From assembly GCA_018881555.1 (NCBI GenBank), contig JACAXG010000068.1, forward strand, positions 3,839,718-3,903,717: a DNA stretch of 64,000 nt, read 5' to 3'. The DNA is from Amblyornis subalaris (lineage: Eukaryota; Chordata; Aves; Passeriformes; Ptilonorhynchidae). The notes below the pieces were generated by a model. It saw only the letters and a program-made list of their open reading frames with translations, had not been told where the DNA came from and ran no database searches. The position numbers and the translations under genes were made by a program. Shown here piece by piece: positions 47,022 to 59,500 of the stretch (the first letter of the stretch is position 1; each line of letters begins with the position of its first letter).

Positions 47022-47098
47022 TCCGGTCCCGGTCCCGATCCCGATCCCGGTCCCGATCCCGATCCCGATCCCGATCCCGATCCCGATCCCGATCCCGG
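47022..47098. repeat. Hexamer repeat (CCCGAT)n with CCCGGT variants
   Basis: Twelve or more uninterrupted 6-mers of CCCGAT or CCCGGT lie in the CpG island. Translated in any frame it gives dipeptides (Pro-Ile, Asp-Arg, Gly-Ile), which explains long but meaningless open frames here. Confidence 0.92.
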
Positions 47099-47360
47099 CC
47101 CCGGCCGCGGCCCGGCGGGACTGTGCGCAGCGCCGAGCGCTGCCGCGGAGATTGGCAGCCGCCGGGGGGCTTTTCCTCGGAGCGGGGCTGGCAGGAAGGG
47201 GAGCGGCGATCCTGGGCGTCAGGAGCAGAAAGCAAAGCCGGGAGGAGGGGAAGAGCACAGCCTTTGCCCCAAAGGNGTTTTTCCCCCTACATGTGGGCTG
47301 GAGCCTTCCCGACCCCCGGCCGCACGGGCTTGGCCCCCGCAGCGGTGCCGGGGTGTGTTC

Positions 47361-50300
47361 AGTGGGGCAGTCGGGGCACGGTACCCCCTCGGTGCAGTGC
47401 GAGGGATGTGAACTCTTCTGCGCTGTGGGATGGCTCAGCCTGCCTGCCCTGCTCACCTTTTGCCTAGCTGTCGGGCAGGTCCCTGCTTATACAGCCTCTC
47501 TTAGCAGAGAATAATGTCTGGTACACCTGGGCAAGGCATAATGAGCAACAGAGATCGAGATCCTGCAGAAAGATAAGCTCAAATGTGTACCTTAAGTTTG
47601 TTACGCACCGTTTCTGCACGACTGGAAAATTGGGTCTGTGCATACTCGTTTGCACAAGCAATCACCCACCTTCGGCTTATCATTCCAACCGTTTCACAGG
47701 ATAAAATTAGCTTTGGGCACTTTCATTCCAAGCAATTACATGGGAAAACTTGTTTGGAAAATCAGATTATTCTGCACTCATCGTGTTTGTGTGGACGCGC
47801 GCTCATGTGAGATAAGCAGAGCTGAGCAGATACACGGTGTGATGGTATGTGCTCTGCTGGGGTTTTGCTCCTCGTTCCGCAGGGACAGCCTTTGCTGTGG
47901 TGCACAGAGCTGCTGAATCCATTCAGGAGTCAGGCTGCAGAGTGGGATCTGGTGTGGTTGAGGAGGCTGGCAGGGAAACGGGGCTGTCCCGCGTCGATGG
48001 AAGCCACCACATGTGTGCAGTGGGACTGAGGGGAAGAGGGGTGCAAGAGAGGGGCCTGTTCTGAGCCCTAACTCTGAGAGGAGGCACAGCGCCTCACCTC
48101 TTTTGCTTAAACTCGCAAGATTCTTGCTTCACTTAAAACCAGATTATTTATGAAGTTATTATGAAGTTCTCCCTGTGGGACCCCTCCCTGTGGGACCCCT
48201 CCCTGTGGGACCCCTCCCTGTGGGACCCCTCCCTGTGGGACCCCTCCCTGTGGGACCCTCTGTAGCATCTCTTGATAGTAAAGATTTTTTTTTCTTTTTC
48301 CAAGAACAGGAGCAATTAATCCCAGGCAGTGAGCGTGCGGGTTCTCAGCAACAAGTAGAAACTGCATTTCACAAGCAGATTCTTGTGATATCTTCAGAAA
48401 TTCATTAGATTGGTGTTGATACCAGCAAAAAGGCGTGCGTGGGGAAATCTGCTCTCAGATCCCAGCCCTGATATTTGCCACCAGGATGTGGATAAATTCG
48501 GCCTCATCCGAAATGCAAATTCCCATCTGGGAAGCACGCGCGAGATCTTGNTGTCTGCAGTAAAACAACACTTCTCGTTGAAGCAGGCAGCGTATTGCTG
48601 CATCCAACTGGAAAAAGCTGTTGTTGATTTTTGTGGAAGTTGTAACTCTCGTTTGTTGTTGAAGAATTAAAGAAACTGTGCTCAGCACAAGATGGGCTCG
48701 GGAGCTGCCCTGGTTGGCGGNGGCAGCAAACAGAGGAGCCGTGGCCAACAAGGCAGCCCGTTGTAGGCAATCTGCGGTCACAGAAGATGTTTGTGCTCAG
48801 ATTGCTCATAACATAGCCTTTCCCTTGAGGTTGGCATTAGGGGTTAAAGGTTTTCAAGAGAAGTCTTTGTCTAAACATCTTTAAAGTTTCCAATAGGGGC
48901 CCCTTTGTTCGCTCTGGAGCAGCGTGCCTGCCTTGTTAAAAACTCAGCACTCATAAAATGCCATTTGCAAATGCCTGATGAATAGGGCAGAAACACGGAG
49001 GGGAGATAAGTAGCGTGTGTATCTACACACACGTGGGAATTACAGACAACCCCTACTGTGAGTGAATAANTGGGACCTAGAAAAAACACAGCGAAAAAAA
49101 TAGATGGAGGGGTGCTTATAAAGAAGCTTGTAAAAGTCAGCTACTCCCCCAGCACCAGTTGGTCCTTCTCGTGCCAGATGTCTCCTCCAGCTGAGCCAGG
49201 AGGCTGAGTGGCTCCTGACACTTGTCATTACCCCTCAGTAATNGTGTTTTCTCCACTTTGGGCCCAAACAGTAGCAAATTGAGCACTTGGGCTCCGTTGG
49301 GAGCTCATGCAGCTGCCGCAAGGGCTCCACTGAGCTGCTGGGCACGGGGACCCTGCCTCGGTGCTCTCTGTNACCTGCTGGGGGCTGGGGAGTGTCACCC
49401 CTCTGCAGGTACTCACAGCACAGATGTACCTTCAGGTGTTGAGTAATNGTTTTTAGCTCTTAGAAGGATTTGGATTTAAAGGCTTTAAAACCAGCTCTGT
49501 TAAAACAGGAAAGGGTGTAGGTGTGTGCTCAGGAGACTCCAGANGTTCACAACCATGGCAGTGTTTCCATGTGGGATGCTCCAGACTGCCATGCCTGATC
49601 CTGTGTCTGAAGCTTTTGTGGTCCNCACACAGCTTGTCCTTCCTGGTGTTTTTTACTGGAGTCTGAATCCATCTTCCCTATCAACTTTCTGCCTTTGTCC
49701 ATGTCTCTTTATCTGCAAACTTCTGATCCTCTCACCTTGCAAGCCCTTGGTTGCACTCGTGAATCCATCACTAGCCTGGTCCCTCTGGTTCCCATCAGGG
49801 AAATCCATAGGGCTCAGCTGTTGTCCCTTGCAGAGAGGTGGCAGTAAATTGGTTTCTCTCCAGACTGCAGCTTTTCGGTCTCTAGGCTGTGCTGTGCTGC
49901 TTTGATGGTTGATTGCCAATGTGTAAATTCGAAGTCTTGGAGTATAGTCTCCAAGTATAGNGGACACATAGGAGCCCATGGTCCANGGCAGGAAGCAGCG
50001 GGAGCAGATCTGACAGCAGAGGTAACCCACTGTCCAAGAGTCTGTGTCTGGGCTGGATAATTAGGCAGGGTCCACAAATGGAAAAACTCTGCCTTTGGGT
50101 ATCCACAGCTCCTACACCTGCAGCTGGACATGGATGGCTTCCCCAAAGTGTTACCTGCTCTTCAGCTTGGGCAGAAGTGAGGCCACAGCCCGCTGTGTCC
50201 CTGGTGAAGCTCTTCTCTGGTGCATCTCTTACGGGGTGACAGCATCCCAGCCCCAGGACAGCAGTTCTCCTGCTCTCAGCGGGATGTGGAAGCCGTGAAG

Positions 50301-53300
50301 TTAGGTGTGAGACATTTCCTGTGCTACCTTTGAGGTACCTGTGGAATGTACCTGCACAAAACTTGCTTTTCTGTTTTGAAGAGAGACAAAAAGTCTCCGT
50401 GTGCCTTTCTGCAGCCGCCAAACGCTGCTCACATTCTGCTATTTCAATTAAACACATAGCAGGATGGGTAGGATAAAGGAGAGAGGCACAAGAATATTCT
50501 CCTGGCGTGTTTTCTTATGCCAACACGTTGAGTCACATCTCTAGAGTGAGAAATATGATATAAAGATTTAGAGAAGGAGGTCAGGCAATGAATCTATGAT
50601 TGCGGGGCTGGAATAGCAGGCGGTCGCTGTGGTTGTCTGTGCCATGTAAACTTGCTGGAGGTCAGCTGGGGATAGTGGTCCCAGCAGATCCGGGAGGCAG
50701 ATGTCCTGCTAGTAACTATCAATCTCACTGCTTAGCAATACCAGCTCTGCTGCATCAGGAGCTCAGCTGACAAATGCTGCACCAGCCCAGTAGCTAATCT
50801 GGGCCATTGCTCTTTTCCTTTGTGGTTGAACATGCATATTTCTGGGGAAAAAAATGCTCTCTAACACCTTCCTCCTGAAACAAGAACTTGGGCAGTGGAT
50901 TGCTGCATCAGCTTCTGGATGGCCCAGACATCCTTCTCTCCAAAGTCTGAAGTCTCTTGGCCCAGCTCAGCTGTCCTCCAAGGACCTGTTTGCAGAAGAG
51001 CATTTGCTTTTTAAAGAGAGTCAGTAAGGTGGGTCTGTCCCGTGTTGATCACTCTTCATCAAAATCAAAGTATTCCAAGATCTCTTGAGTTTTGTTTAAA
51101 ATATCAGTTGGGAGATGGGCTGACTTTGCCTGTTGTGCTGCTCAGGGGACAAGTGTAGCCTAAAAGTCTTGAGTGGGACAGAGAGGAACAGAGAAATGGC
51201 ACCAGCAGTCCTGAAATAGGAGCCATCTCTGACATGATTAGTTGTACAAGGGGATTTGGCAGACGTGTTTTCCTCTTGGGTAGATCTTTAACATTTTAAT
51301 TTGCAAGTGAATGTGGCTTTTATTCGTGGCGGCTGTTGCCGAAGCAGCTCAGGTACAGCCTGTTTCAGTGCAGGGCTGCCTGGGCAAGAGGCTTTCCTGC
51401 CAGGTGAGCTGCAGAGCACTGGAAGGTCTTTCAGAGACAAACTGATCGGCAGAGAAAGACCCCATGTGCTGTCGTGGAGAACACCTAAAAGGGGATGCTC
51501 TGTCCATTGCTACACCCAGCATTTCCCTCCCAAGGGGACTTTTAAATGTCATCTCATAGTTTAAACCTGTCAGGACTTCTATGAGTCCATGAGCTGTGAG
51601 TTAAAGACATCTGTTACTCAGCCTGCAAATGGACATGATCAAGAAACCCTTTTTCCTCCTGCCCTCCCTGTCGATATACAGGAGTGGGTCCCATAAAATG
51701 GGGAATAGGCTTTTGTGGGGAGCAAGCGGAGCAAAAGAGAAGTTCCTTCTGCATCCAGCAAGGTTTTCCTGTTACAGCACTCCTGCTGATTTACTCCTGT
51801 TGGGTTTGGAGCCTTGATGTGCTGTTGGAGAAATACAGCCTTGTTTTTCAAACAACATGTCCTTCCAGGTGGCTCTTGGCCCAGTAAATCTGCCATAGTG
51901 TAACTGGAGAGCACTGCGATGTCCTGGAAAGAGTCTGCTCTGGTTCTCCCGCATGTGCGTTTGGGAAAAACCAAGGACACCTCAGTCCTTAAAAAGGAGG
52001 GGAAAAAAACTCTTTTGGCCTGTAAATTCATGCCATTTCTCTGGTCTTGATGTGCTTCTGCTCCCTGACTCTTCCTTGCTCTGAAAATTGCACTGCTGTC
52101 CTCTCTGGTGGGATTTGCCCCTCGTCACCCAGCTGCTGTGGGGGATGTGCACTGGGATTTTGGAGCTGTGATTGAGTGTAAGGTCAGTGCTGACTGTAAA
52201 ATGGTCCTGAGGGTGGATTCAGTGCTCATGGGCAGCAGAGGCACTACTGAGAGCTGGGCATCCGCAGGCAGGGAACACCTTGAGACTGGGGACTGTGTTG
52301 GGAGAAAGCAGCCTTTGGGCGACCCTCCAGGAGAGGGTGGATCCAGCTCCAGGGCTGTCCTGAGCCTCATCCTTTCATACTGCTTGAAGGTTTTGCAAAT
52401 ACATGGACAATGTGCCAGCAATCCATCAGTGCTTCCACAGCAAAAGTTGGCATCAAGAGGTGCCTCCAGGCTGATGTGAGTTGTCTGCATCTCTCCAGGT
52501 AGCTCTGGTTGCTTCATTGTCCCCTGTACCTGGGGCAAGACACATCAGTCTTCCTCCCTTGGTCCCATGTGNGTTTCTGGGCAGCCTTTCTCTCAGGCGT
52601 GGACCTGAAGGATGATGAATTGCTGTCCTGCTGAGGACATCACCATTTTTCTCCCCATCCTCCAGCTTGAGGATGTTCTTGATGTTTTTCTGCTGTTGTC
52701 CTGGCAGAACTCTGGTGTCCTAAGCAAAAGGACTCGGGGTTGGGACTCCTGAGCATATTTTGGATGAGTTTTTTTGACACTTTCATCAAATAACTCTGAT
52801 GTGGGAGTTGAATTACAGCCTCCCCAAACTGCCTGGTTGGGTCTCCACAAAGAAAAGCTCTGCAGAACAAAGCAGGGTGCATGGAGGGGCAGGTGAGGAG
52901 GGTGAATCTCAGCAACATCATGTCTAGGGCTGCTCTACCATCAACCAAGGCTCCCAGCACAGAAACAGGTGCTGTTAGCTGCTAGCACGTGTGGCATCAG
53001 TGCCCTGCAGCCCTGCCATGCATTCCCAGACATGCTGTGTGTCCCCTCCTCCCGTGCACAGCCCTGCTGCGTGGGACAGCCCTCCAGCTCGGCTCGTGCT
53101 GGGAACAGCGTGCTCGCTCACAGGCTCCCGGCTGTTCCCCACTCCTTGCAACACATGGTGATCCCTGGTCCTGGCTTCTCACAGGGTCTGGAGCCAGGGC
53201 AGAGATGCTGCTACTCTCACCATGTGCCAAAGGTCTGCCAAGCCCAGACAGGTGGCTGGAGTCCCGTGATTTTTGCCATAAATGGAAATCTCAGCTCGAG

Positions 53301-56300
53301 GTTGATGTTGCCCAGATGTATGAAACCTTGCATGTGGTTGTACCTGTGACCTGGCTCATGACTGCATTGCCATGGTCCACAGCCTGCTTTCCTCCTCCTG
53401 ACACTACAGTCAAGCCTTTTCCTGGGCTGTGAATGCACTGCTACTCCCGCTTCTCCCCTTCTCTGCTTCATCCCCTCTACACTTCGGTACAGAAAGCCTC
53501 CATCCCTCTAACAGCAGGGACGGTAGGCTCACCCTGCTCCCTGCTGTGCCCTGTCCTTTGGCCTTGCCCAAGGGAGGATGCGCCCAGGTCCAACCTGCCA
53601 CCATCTGCGTGAACCAGAAGGGGAATATGCAGAGCATTTCTGTTAACCCGTAGCCAGGAGGGAGCTGCCAAGGAGGCCACGCTGAAACCCGAAGCGGCTG
53701 TTTTTCCTGAGACTCAGCACTTGGCAGGGAGAGCAGACGGACAAGTGGTGGAGCAGGGAGGGATGCAATGGCCCTGGGGAGCAGCCTTGCCGGTGGAGGC
53801 GCCCAGGGAAGGTGTGCTGGCTTACCTGTTTGTCTCTGGGGATCCATCTCCATGTCCTCCTTGGCTGAGATCATGAGAGAGTCAAGAGAAGGAGACCCTT
53901 CTGTCCTTACATGTGGCTCTTCCCTTGGTCACCCTCTTTGCACCATGTACTGAGCATCTCCTTCAGCAGTGAAAAGCAGTAACTGTTTCTCCCCTTGCGT
54001 TTCTCAGAAGTGGCAGGAATGGCCCAAGTGTCCCTCTCAGCTCACCTGCAGGGTTTGGCTGAGCCAGCAGCACTCACCCTGCCTGGACCTTTTTTCCTTT
54101 ATAGCTCAGTGTTATCTCAAGGTCTCTGGTGTTGCAGCCGGCGCCGTGTTTGCCTTGTGTTGCAGCACCTGCCTGCCAGCCGGCCACTTCCCACCCATCT
54201 CCCTCCCACGCCTGCATGGGCTTGGAGGGGGTGGTGTGGGACCTTGGAGGGGGTGCGGGGAGTCCCTCCACAGGGATGCACGTCAGCCCCAGGGAAGTGA
54301 GGACAGTGGGTAGAAGGGAAGTTGCCCAGTGTGGGGTGGTGGGAGAGATACTGGGGGGTATCATTCCCATCACCTTTGCTTGGCCATCCCCATCAGCTTT
54401 GCTGCTGGGGCAGGGCTGGGTGTTAAACTGAATCAGGGACCAGGACTCTGTCCCAGCCTGGTCTCTGCTGCTAGGACCAGTGCTGGATATATGGCTGCNT
54501 TGCCATGCCCTGCCCTGTCCAGGCAGCATCAGCCCTTCCAGCTGTGGGGAGTGCCAAGACTTCATCCAAAGCTGAGATGCTGTTAAAAATAGATCAGTCG
54601 TGGACTGGTTTTCTCCTTCTTGGTTCCTGGCCCGACAGCTCATTCCTCCCTCTGGGCTGGCTTTGAAGCTCTCTGGATGCTGTGAGACACAGGCTCCACA
54701 CCAGCCTGCCACTGCAGGGAGGTGTGGAGAGCAGAGAGCTGCAGAAATGTTATAGGCAGCATAGCTGCTCCAAAAATATTTAGTGGTTAGTGAGTGCTTT
54801 CTCCCAGGAAAGAGGCAGCACTGGAAAAATAATCTGCTAAATAAAAGGGGAAACTGGGGAAGGAGGGGCTGTTTGACTCTGCTTGCACGTGGTGCTCTTG
54901 GGAGGGGACACAGGCACCTGAGCACTCCTGGCCACAAAGCAAAGCTCACCTCAGCCTGACAGCTTCCTAGAAAAGACCTGCCAGGCTGCTATCCCTGCTG
55001 ATCCCCTCATCCAGAGCTATCCCACTGGCCCTTCCTCTGCACGGCTCTGCAGGAGCTCCTGGTGCCGCTGCGGAGTCGCTGCGTCCCGGGCTGGTGGGCT
55101 GCTCGCCCCCGGGGAAAGGCCACGTCTCTCACTTTGAGACTGGTATTCTGGATCTCAGTTTCCTCTTGTACCCCTTCTCTGTCCTCCTCATTCTCCAATA
55201 TAGTTTTCCAGGTGTGAACGCTGAGTCTGGAGACAGTTTTAAGATGCAGCTGTGAAACCTATTATCAGTGTCCCTGGTATCAAAGACGTGGTGTTCAGGG
55301 CTGCACGTAACCACTGAGCAATTAAACAGCAACCCTGGTGATGAATTACGACTGAGACCTCCTGGGGCTAAATAAATACCGGCTGATAACTACCGATAAA
55401 ATGAACTTCTATGTGTTTTTTTTTTTTAAAGCACCCTTCCAGTATCTGTGCCCAGTCCTGGCAGTACACGTCTCCTGGGCAAAGCTGCATTATCTGTGGC
55501 ATTTCCATCCCCAGTACCTTGGGTTTCCAACCAGAGCTAGAATAAAAATAAACTAAATAAATCCATGTCCCTGCAGGCGCCAGGAAAGGCAAGGCAAGGC
55601 AACACAGAGGTGGGCAGGGAGGGAGAGAAGTGACAAGCTGCGGTTTTGGGTAACAAGTTTAAATATCTTTTCCCCCAGTGATCCCACCCTAAAGACATGA
55701 AAAAACTGTTGAGGTGCAGAGCATCCCTTGGAAAAGCCAGCAGGACAGGGACACCAGCGGAGTGCTGGTGACAGAGTGGTGGGGACCCCGAGGTGATGTG
55801 AAGGAGAGCAGCAGGCTGGCAGTGCTTCACAACCCAGCGCCTGCCCAGGGGAAGAGGTGCGAGCCCACCTGCACAGGCACCCTTACACCCTCTGCCTGAG
55901 GAGGCTTCTGCTCTCCCACGGGAGTTTGGAAACAGGCAGAGAATGGAACTTCTTGGAAAAATGATCTTTGCCAGTGACTTTGAGAGACTTCTAAGCAGGT
56001 TTTGTCTGTGCTGGCGTTTCATCTGTGGGCTTCTCTTCCCATGCAGAGGGGGTGTCAGGAGGGCTGGTGCTCTGCATCCCTNGGTGCAGCTTTCTCATTC
56101 TCCACTGGCTGCAGAGAACAGCCACACAGTCAGGGAAAAATAATTTGGCTGAACATCCCAGCTGCCTGGTTTGCAAGTGAAAATAAGGCTTGTCCAAAGG
56201 CCAGCTCCACCCAGAGCAGAAAATCAGACCCTTTGGCAGAGTGTTGCTACTGTAATGAAATTGAGCTGTGCTGAGACTGCCAGTCCTCGAATGGGAAAGA

Positions 56301-56455
56301 TTCCATGTGGGTTCAGAGAAGTTTGGGGATGGATCTGTCAAAACTGCTGCTGCCTAGGGTTTTTGGCACTGTTTGGGGACATCCACTACAGGTGAACTCT
56401 GCCCTGTGGCTCAGCCCACCCTCAGCCCTGATTGCACATTGTCTTCTCCCTGCAG
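47361..56455. other. Spacer or 5' intron upstream of MATN4
   Basis: About 9 kb with no exon I can support. It contains the 15-bp tandem repeat at 48,169 and two SOX-like motifs near 48,865 and 48,902. If the CpG island at 46.6-47.4 kb is the MATN4 promoter, this is the first intron; otherwise it is intergenic. Confidence 0.45.
48169..48258. repeat. 15-bp tandem repeat, six perfect copies
   Basis: The unit CTCCCTGTGGGACCC is repeated six times without a mismatch (48169-48258). Each unit contains the inverted pair TCCC...GGGA. Because 15 is a multiple of three, the minus strand stays open as PQGGV repeats, but no gene signature flanks it. Perfect identity suggests recent expansion. Confidence 0.95.
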
Positions 56456-56572
56456 CACATCCTTCCAGCACCGGAACTGTGTGGTCTCACAGAGCCATGA
56501 TGAAGCTCCTGCCTGTTGCCCTCCTCCTCCTGCTTCTCCTCATGACACTGGAAGCCAGACCAAAACCTGCAG
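56456..56572 (+). CDS. MATN4: MATN4 exon with leader and signal peptide
   Basis: The acceptor TCTTCTCCCTGCAG ends at 56455, implying at least one upstream non-coding exon. Coding starts at 56497 (ATGATG; the second ATG at 56500 is equally possible) with MMKLLPVA, a seven-leucine core and [10 protein letters not shown]. The donor at 56573 is GTNAGT, with an ambiguous third base, phase 1. Confidence 0.88.
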
Positions 56573-59500
56573 GTNAGTCCCAGCTGATGGGGAGTGCCTG
56601 GAGAGGAGAGAAGCAAGAACATCAGGGCAGTGGAACCCTCAGAATGTCATATTTGCTGCATGACATAGGGGGACATGATGCTGCTTCTTTGGGATTATCC
56701 CCAGGGAAATGGAGGATCCCCCCAGTCGTGGGACCCAAACTTCCCAGTGCTGTCCCAGCAGGCAGGAGCCTGAGCCTGGCCCCAGCACGGTGGATCTGGT
56801 GCCGCTTGCTCTGGGCACGTCCTCAGCTTTGACACAGGCCAACTCAGAGCTTGTCATCCTCCTGCCCATGGGCTGTGACCTTGGCAGGAGGCACAGGAGT
56901 GAGGGGGGACCCCCCTCCTTGCTTGAATATCCAGGTGGGGGGGACAAAGCAAACCTAGGGGTACCAGCCTCTCTCCTCCCAGGGCACAGGGATCTAAATC
57001 AATTTTTGTTTAAAAACAGTGAAGGCACCAAACNGAGAAAGGAACGGGTATGTCTCAGAGACCTTCAGAGCAACTGAGATGGCAGCCCAGGTCCGGGCAT
57101 CATCCCAAAGGGATTCAAGGTGTTTCCTTACAATTAGGGCCCAATTCTCCCAGGCTTGGGTAGCACACACAAGCCAAGTAAAATATGTTCATTGGCATTT
57201 CACTTGCTAAGCACTCTCCCAGTTTGTACTGGAAGTAACATCCTTATGTCCAGAAAGAGCCTTTGGCTCAGCTTCTGCCAAGTGTGTGCCCTTAGCTTTG
57301 CTTTTTACTGTCTCATTTTTTGCCCTTAGAAAAACACAACCACAACCACCCACAGCAAGGGTATGTCTCCCCAGCCTGTTGCCCCTGCTTCCACTCTGCC
57401 ACCACTTTCCATGGATTTACTGGGCGGTGGGAAGGGGCTGATCTCTGGGGACAGCCCAGACCTGCTCTCTCCGTCCGTCACTGAGCAAGCCCCCAGCCAC
57501 CCAGCAGACATCTCTCTGCTCCCTGATGAGCCAGCAGGCTGAACCTTCTCTTTGCTTTCTCTTTAGCACTGAAGTGCAGGACGGGCCCCCTGGACATCGT
57601 GTTTGTGATCGACAGCTCCCGCAGCGTGCGCCCCTTCGAGTTCGAGACCATGCGGCGGTTCATGATGGACATCATCGGCAACCTGGACGTGGGCCCCAAC
57701 GCCACGCGGGTGGGGGTCATCCAGTACTCCAGCCAGGTGCAGAACATCTTCTCCCTCAAGACCTTCTTCACGCGGGCAGAGATGGAGAGGGCCATCAACG
57801 GCATCATCCCGCTGGCCCAGGGCACCATGACGGGGCTGGCCATCCAGTACGCCATGAACGTGGCCTTCACCACGCAGGAGGGCGCGCGCCCTCTGCACAA
57901 GAGGATCCCCCGCATCGCCATCATCGTGACGGACGGGCGGCCCCAGGACCGCGTCACCGAGGTGGCCACGCAGGCCCGGAACGCCGGCATCGAGATCTAC
58001 GCCGTGGGCATCCAGCGGGCAGACATGAACTCTCTGCGGGCCATGGCCTCGCCGCCGCTGGAGGAGCACGTCTTCCTGGTGGAGTCCTTTGAGCTCATCC
58101 AGCAGTTTGGGAAGCAGTTCCAGGACAAGCTTTGCGGTGGGTGAGAGCCCCTGCTGTGGAGTGGCAAGGGTGGTCCTGGTGTCTGCTTTGTACCTGGGCT
58201 AGAAGATCACCTTCAGAGGGGTGTTTGGGGTGGCTGCCCGTGCCAGGAGCAGTGTGGATGGGGAAGCAACCTCCTTAGTGAGGAGCCACGACAGGGCACT
58301 GCACAGTGTCTGTGTCTGTGCTCTGGAAATCAGTGGGTGAGCACAGGGGCTGGCACGGCTGGGGCTGTGTGGCTTGTCACAGTGGCTTCTGCTGCAGGGA
58401 CAGGGCATATGCCAGAGCCAGGGTCCCTGTGGGCCACTCTGATGCCCATTCTGTCTTGCAGGGGTGGACATGTGCGTGGAGCGGGAGCACGGCTGCCAGC
58501 ACAGCTGCGTCAGCACCCCTGGCTCCTTCTACTGCGAGTGCAACCCGGGCTACAGGCTCAACGTGGATGGAAAGACCTGTTCCCGTAAAAACCCTTTTTA
58601 TTATCTGAACTCTCATAGGGAGCTTGCAGTTGTGGGTCCCATGGAGGGAAGGTGGAACATGGCAGAGGACCCAGAAAGGCCTGGGTGCTCTGTTCACTGG
58701 GCCTGCTGCCTCCTTGGTCTGCAGTGACTGCAGACATTCAGCGTTGCTACGTCTTGGCCAGCCCTCNGGGATGGGACACTTGGGGCTCATGTGGCACAAC
58801 TGGCTGCCAGTCAGCTGAGGGGGTCTGGGCGGTGGGTACCAGAGGATTCACATCCCAGCACCGAAGTGCACAGTGTTTTTTCCCTGGATTTTAGTGNAAA
58901 GCCGTGTTAGTTGGTCTGACCACCACACCAGGACTTTTCCTTCTTGTTTCACGGTGCTTTGAAGCCCTGGAGCAGCCCTGCTCTGCTGCCCTGGGGAGGC
59001 TGGGACAGGAGGGTGATGGGTGTCGTGTTGCCCCACAGCCATCGATGCNTGTGCAGACGGGAGACACGGCTGTCAGCACCACTGTGTCAGCGTGCGGGGG
59101 TCGTACTCGTGCCGCTGCCGGGCAGGTTACTACCTCAGCCAGAACAAGAGGAGCTGCATCAGTAAGTGACTGTCTCCGTCCCTGTCCCTTCCTCTTTTGC
59201 GTCTCGTTCTCCCTCTCCTCTTCTTCCCGTTTCTGCCATTGCTCTCCTCTCCCCAGTGATCGATTACTGCAGCTTCGGAAACCACAGCTGCCAGCACGAG
59301 TGTGTGAGCATCCCCAACGGGCACTACTGCCGCTGCCGCAGCGGCTTCACGCTCCAGCCCGACAGCAAGTCCTGCAGGGGTAGGTCCCGGTGTGCCCCAG
59401 GGCACAGGCTGTGTGTATGGCACGTGCCTTTATGTCCTGGCCAGTCCCCAGGGGAAGGGCTGTTCCCAGACCACCCTGTCTGAATGGGGATAATCCCATG

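Larger units (their letters stand above)
46555..47360 (+). promoter_or_regulatory. CpG island, probable distal promoter (candidate MATN4 non-coding first exon)
   Basis: This is a dense CpG island of about 800 bases with no recognised coding exon. On the plus strand a near-consensus splice donor CGG|GTGAGTGAGG occurs at 46941, so a transcript starting near 46,800-46,900 could splice at 46,940. The next clean plus-strand acceptor in front of a known gene is CTCCCTGCAG at 56,446-56,455, directly before the MATN4 leader. Human MATN4 also has a non-coding first exon, as I recall. On the minus strand CTCAG|GTACGC (near 46,897) is a weaker alternative donor that would instead serve RBPJL. The assignment is inference. 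Confidence 0.45.

Noticed and set aside
46465..47514. Open frames of 250-300 codons on both strands in the CpG island
   Set aside because: Driven by CCCGAT and CACCGCCCG repeats and by G+C richness; dipeptide repeats in every frame and no recognisable domain. The island is better read as a promoter.
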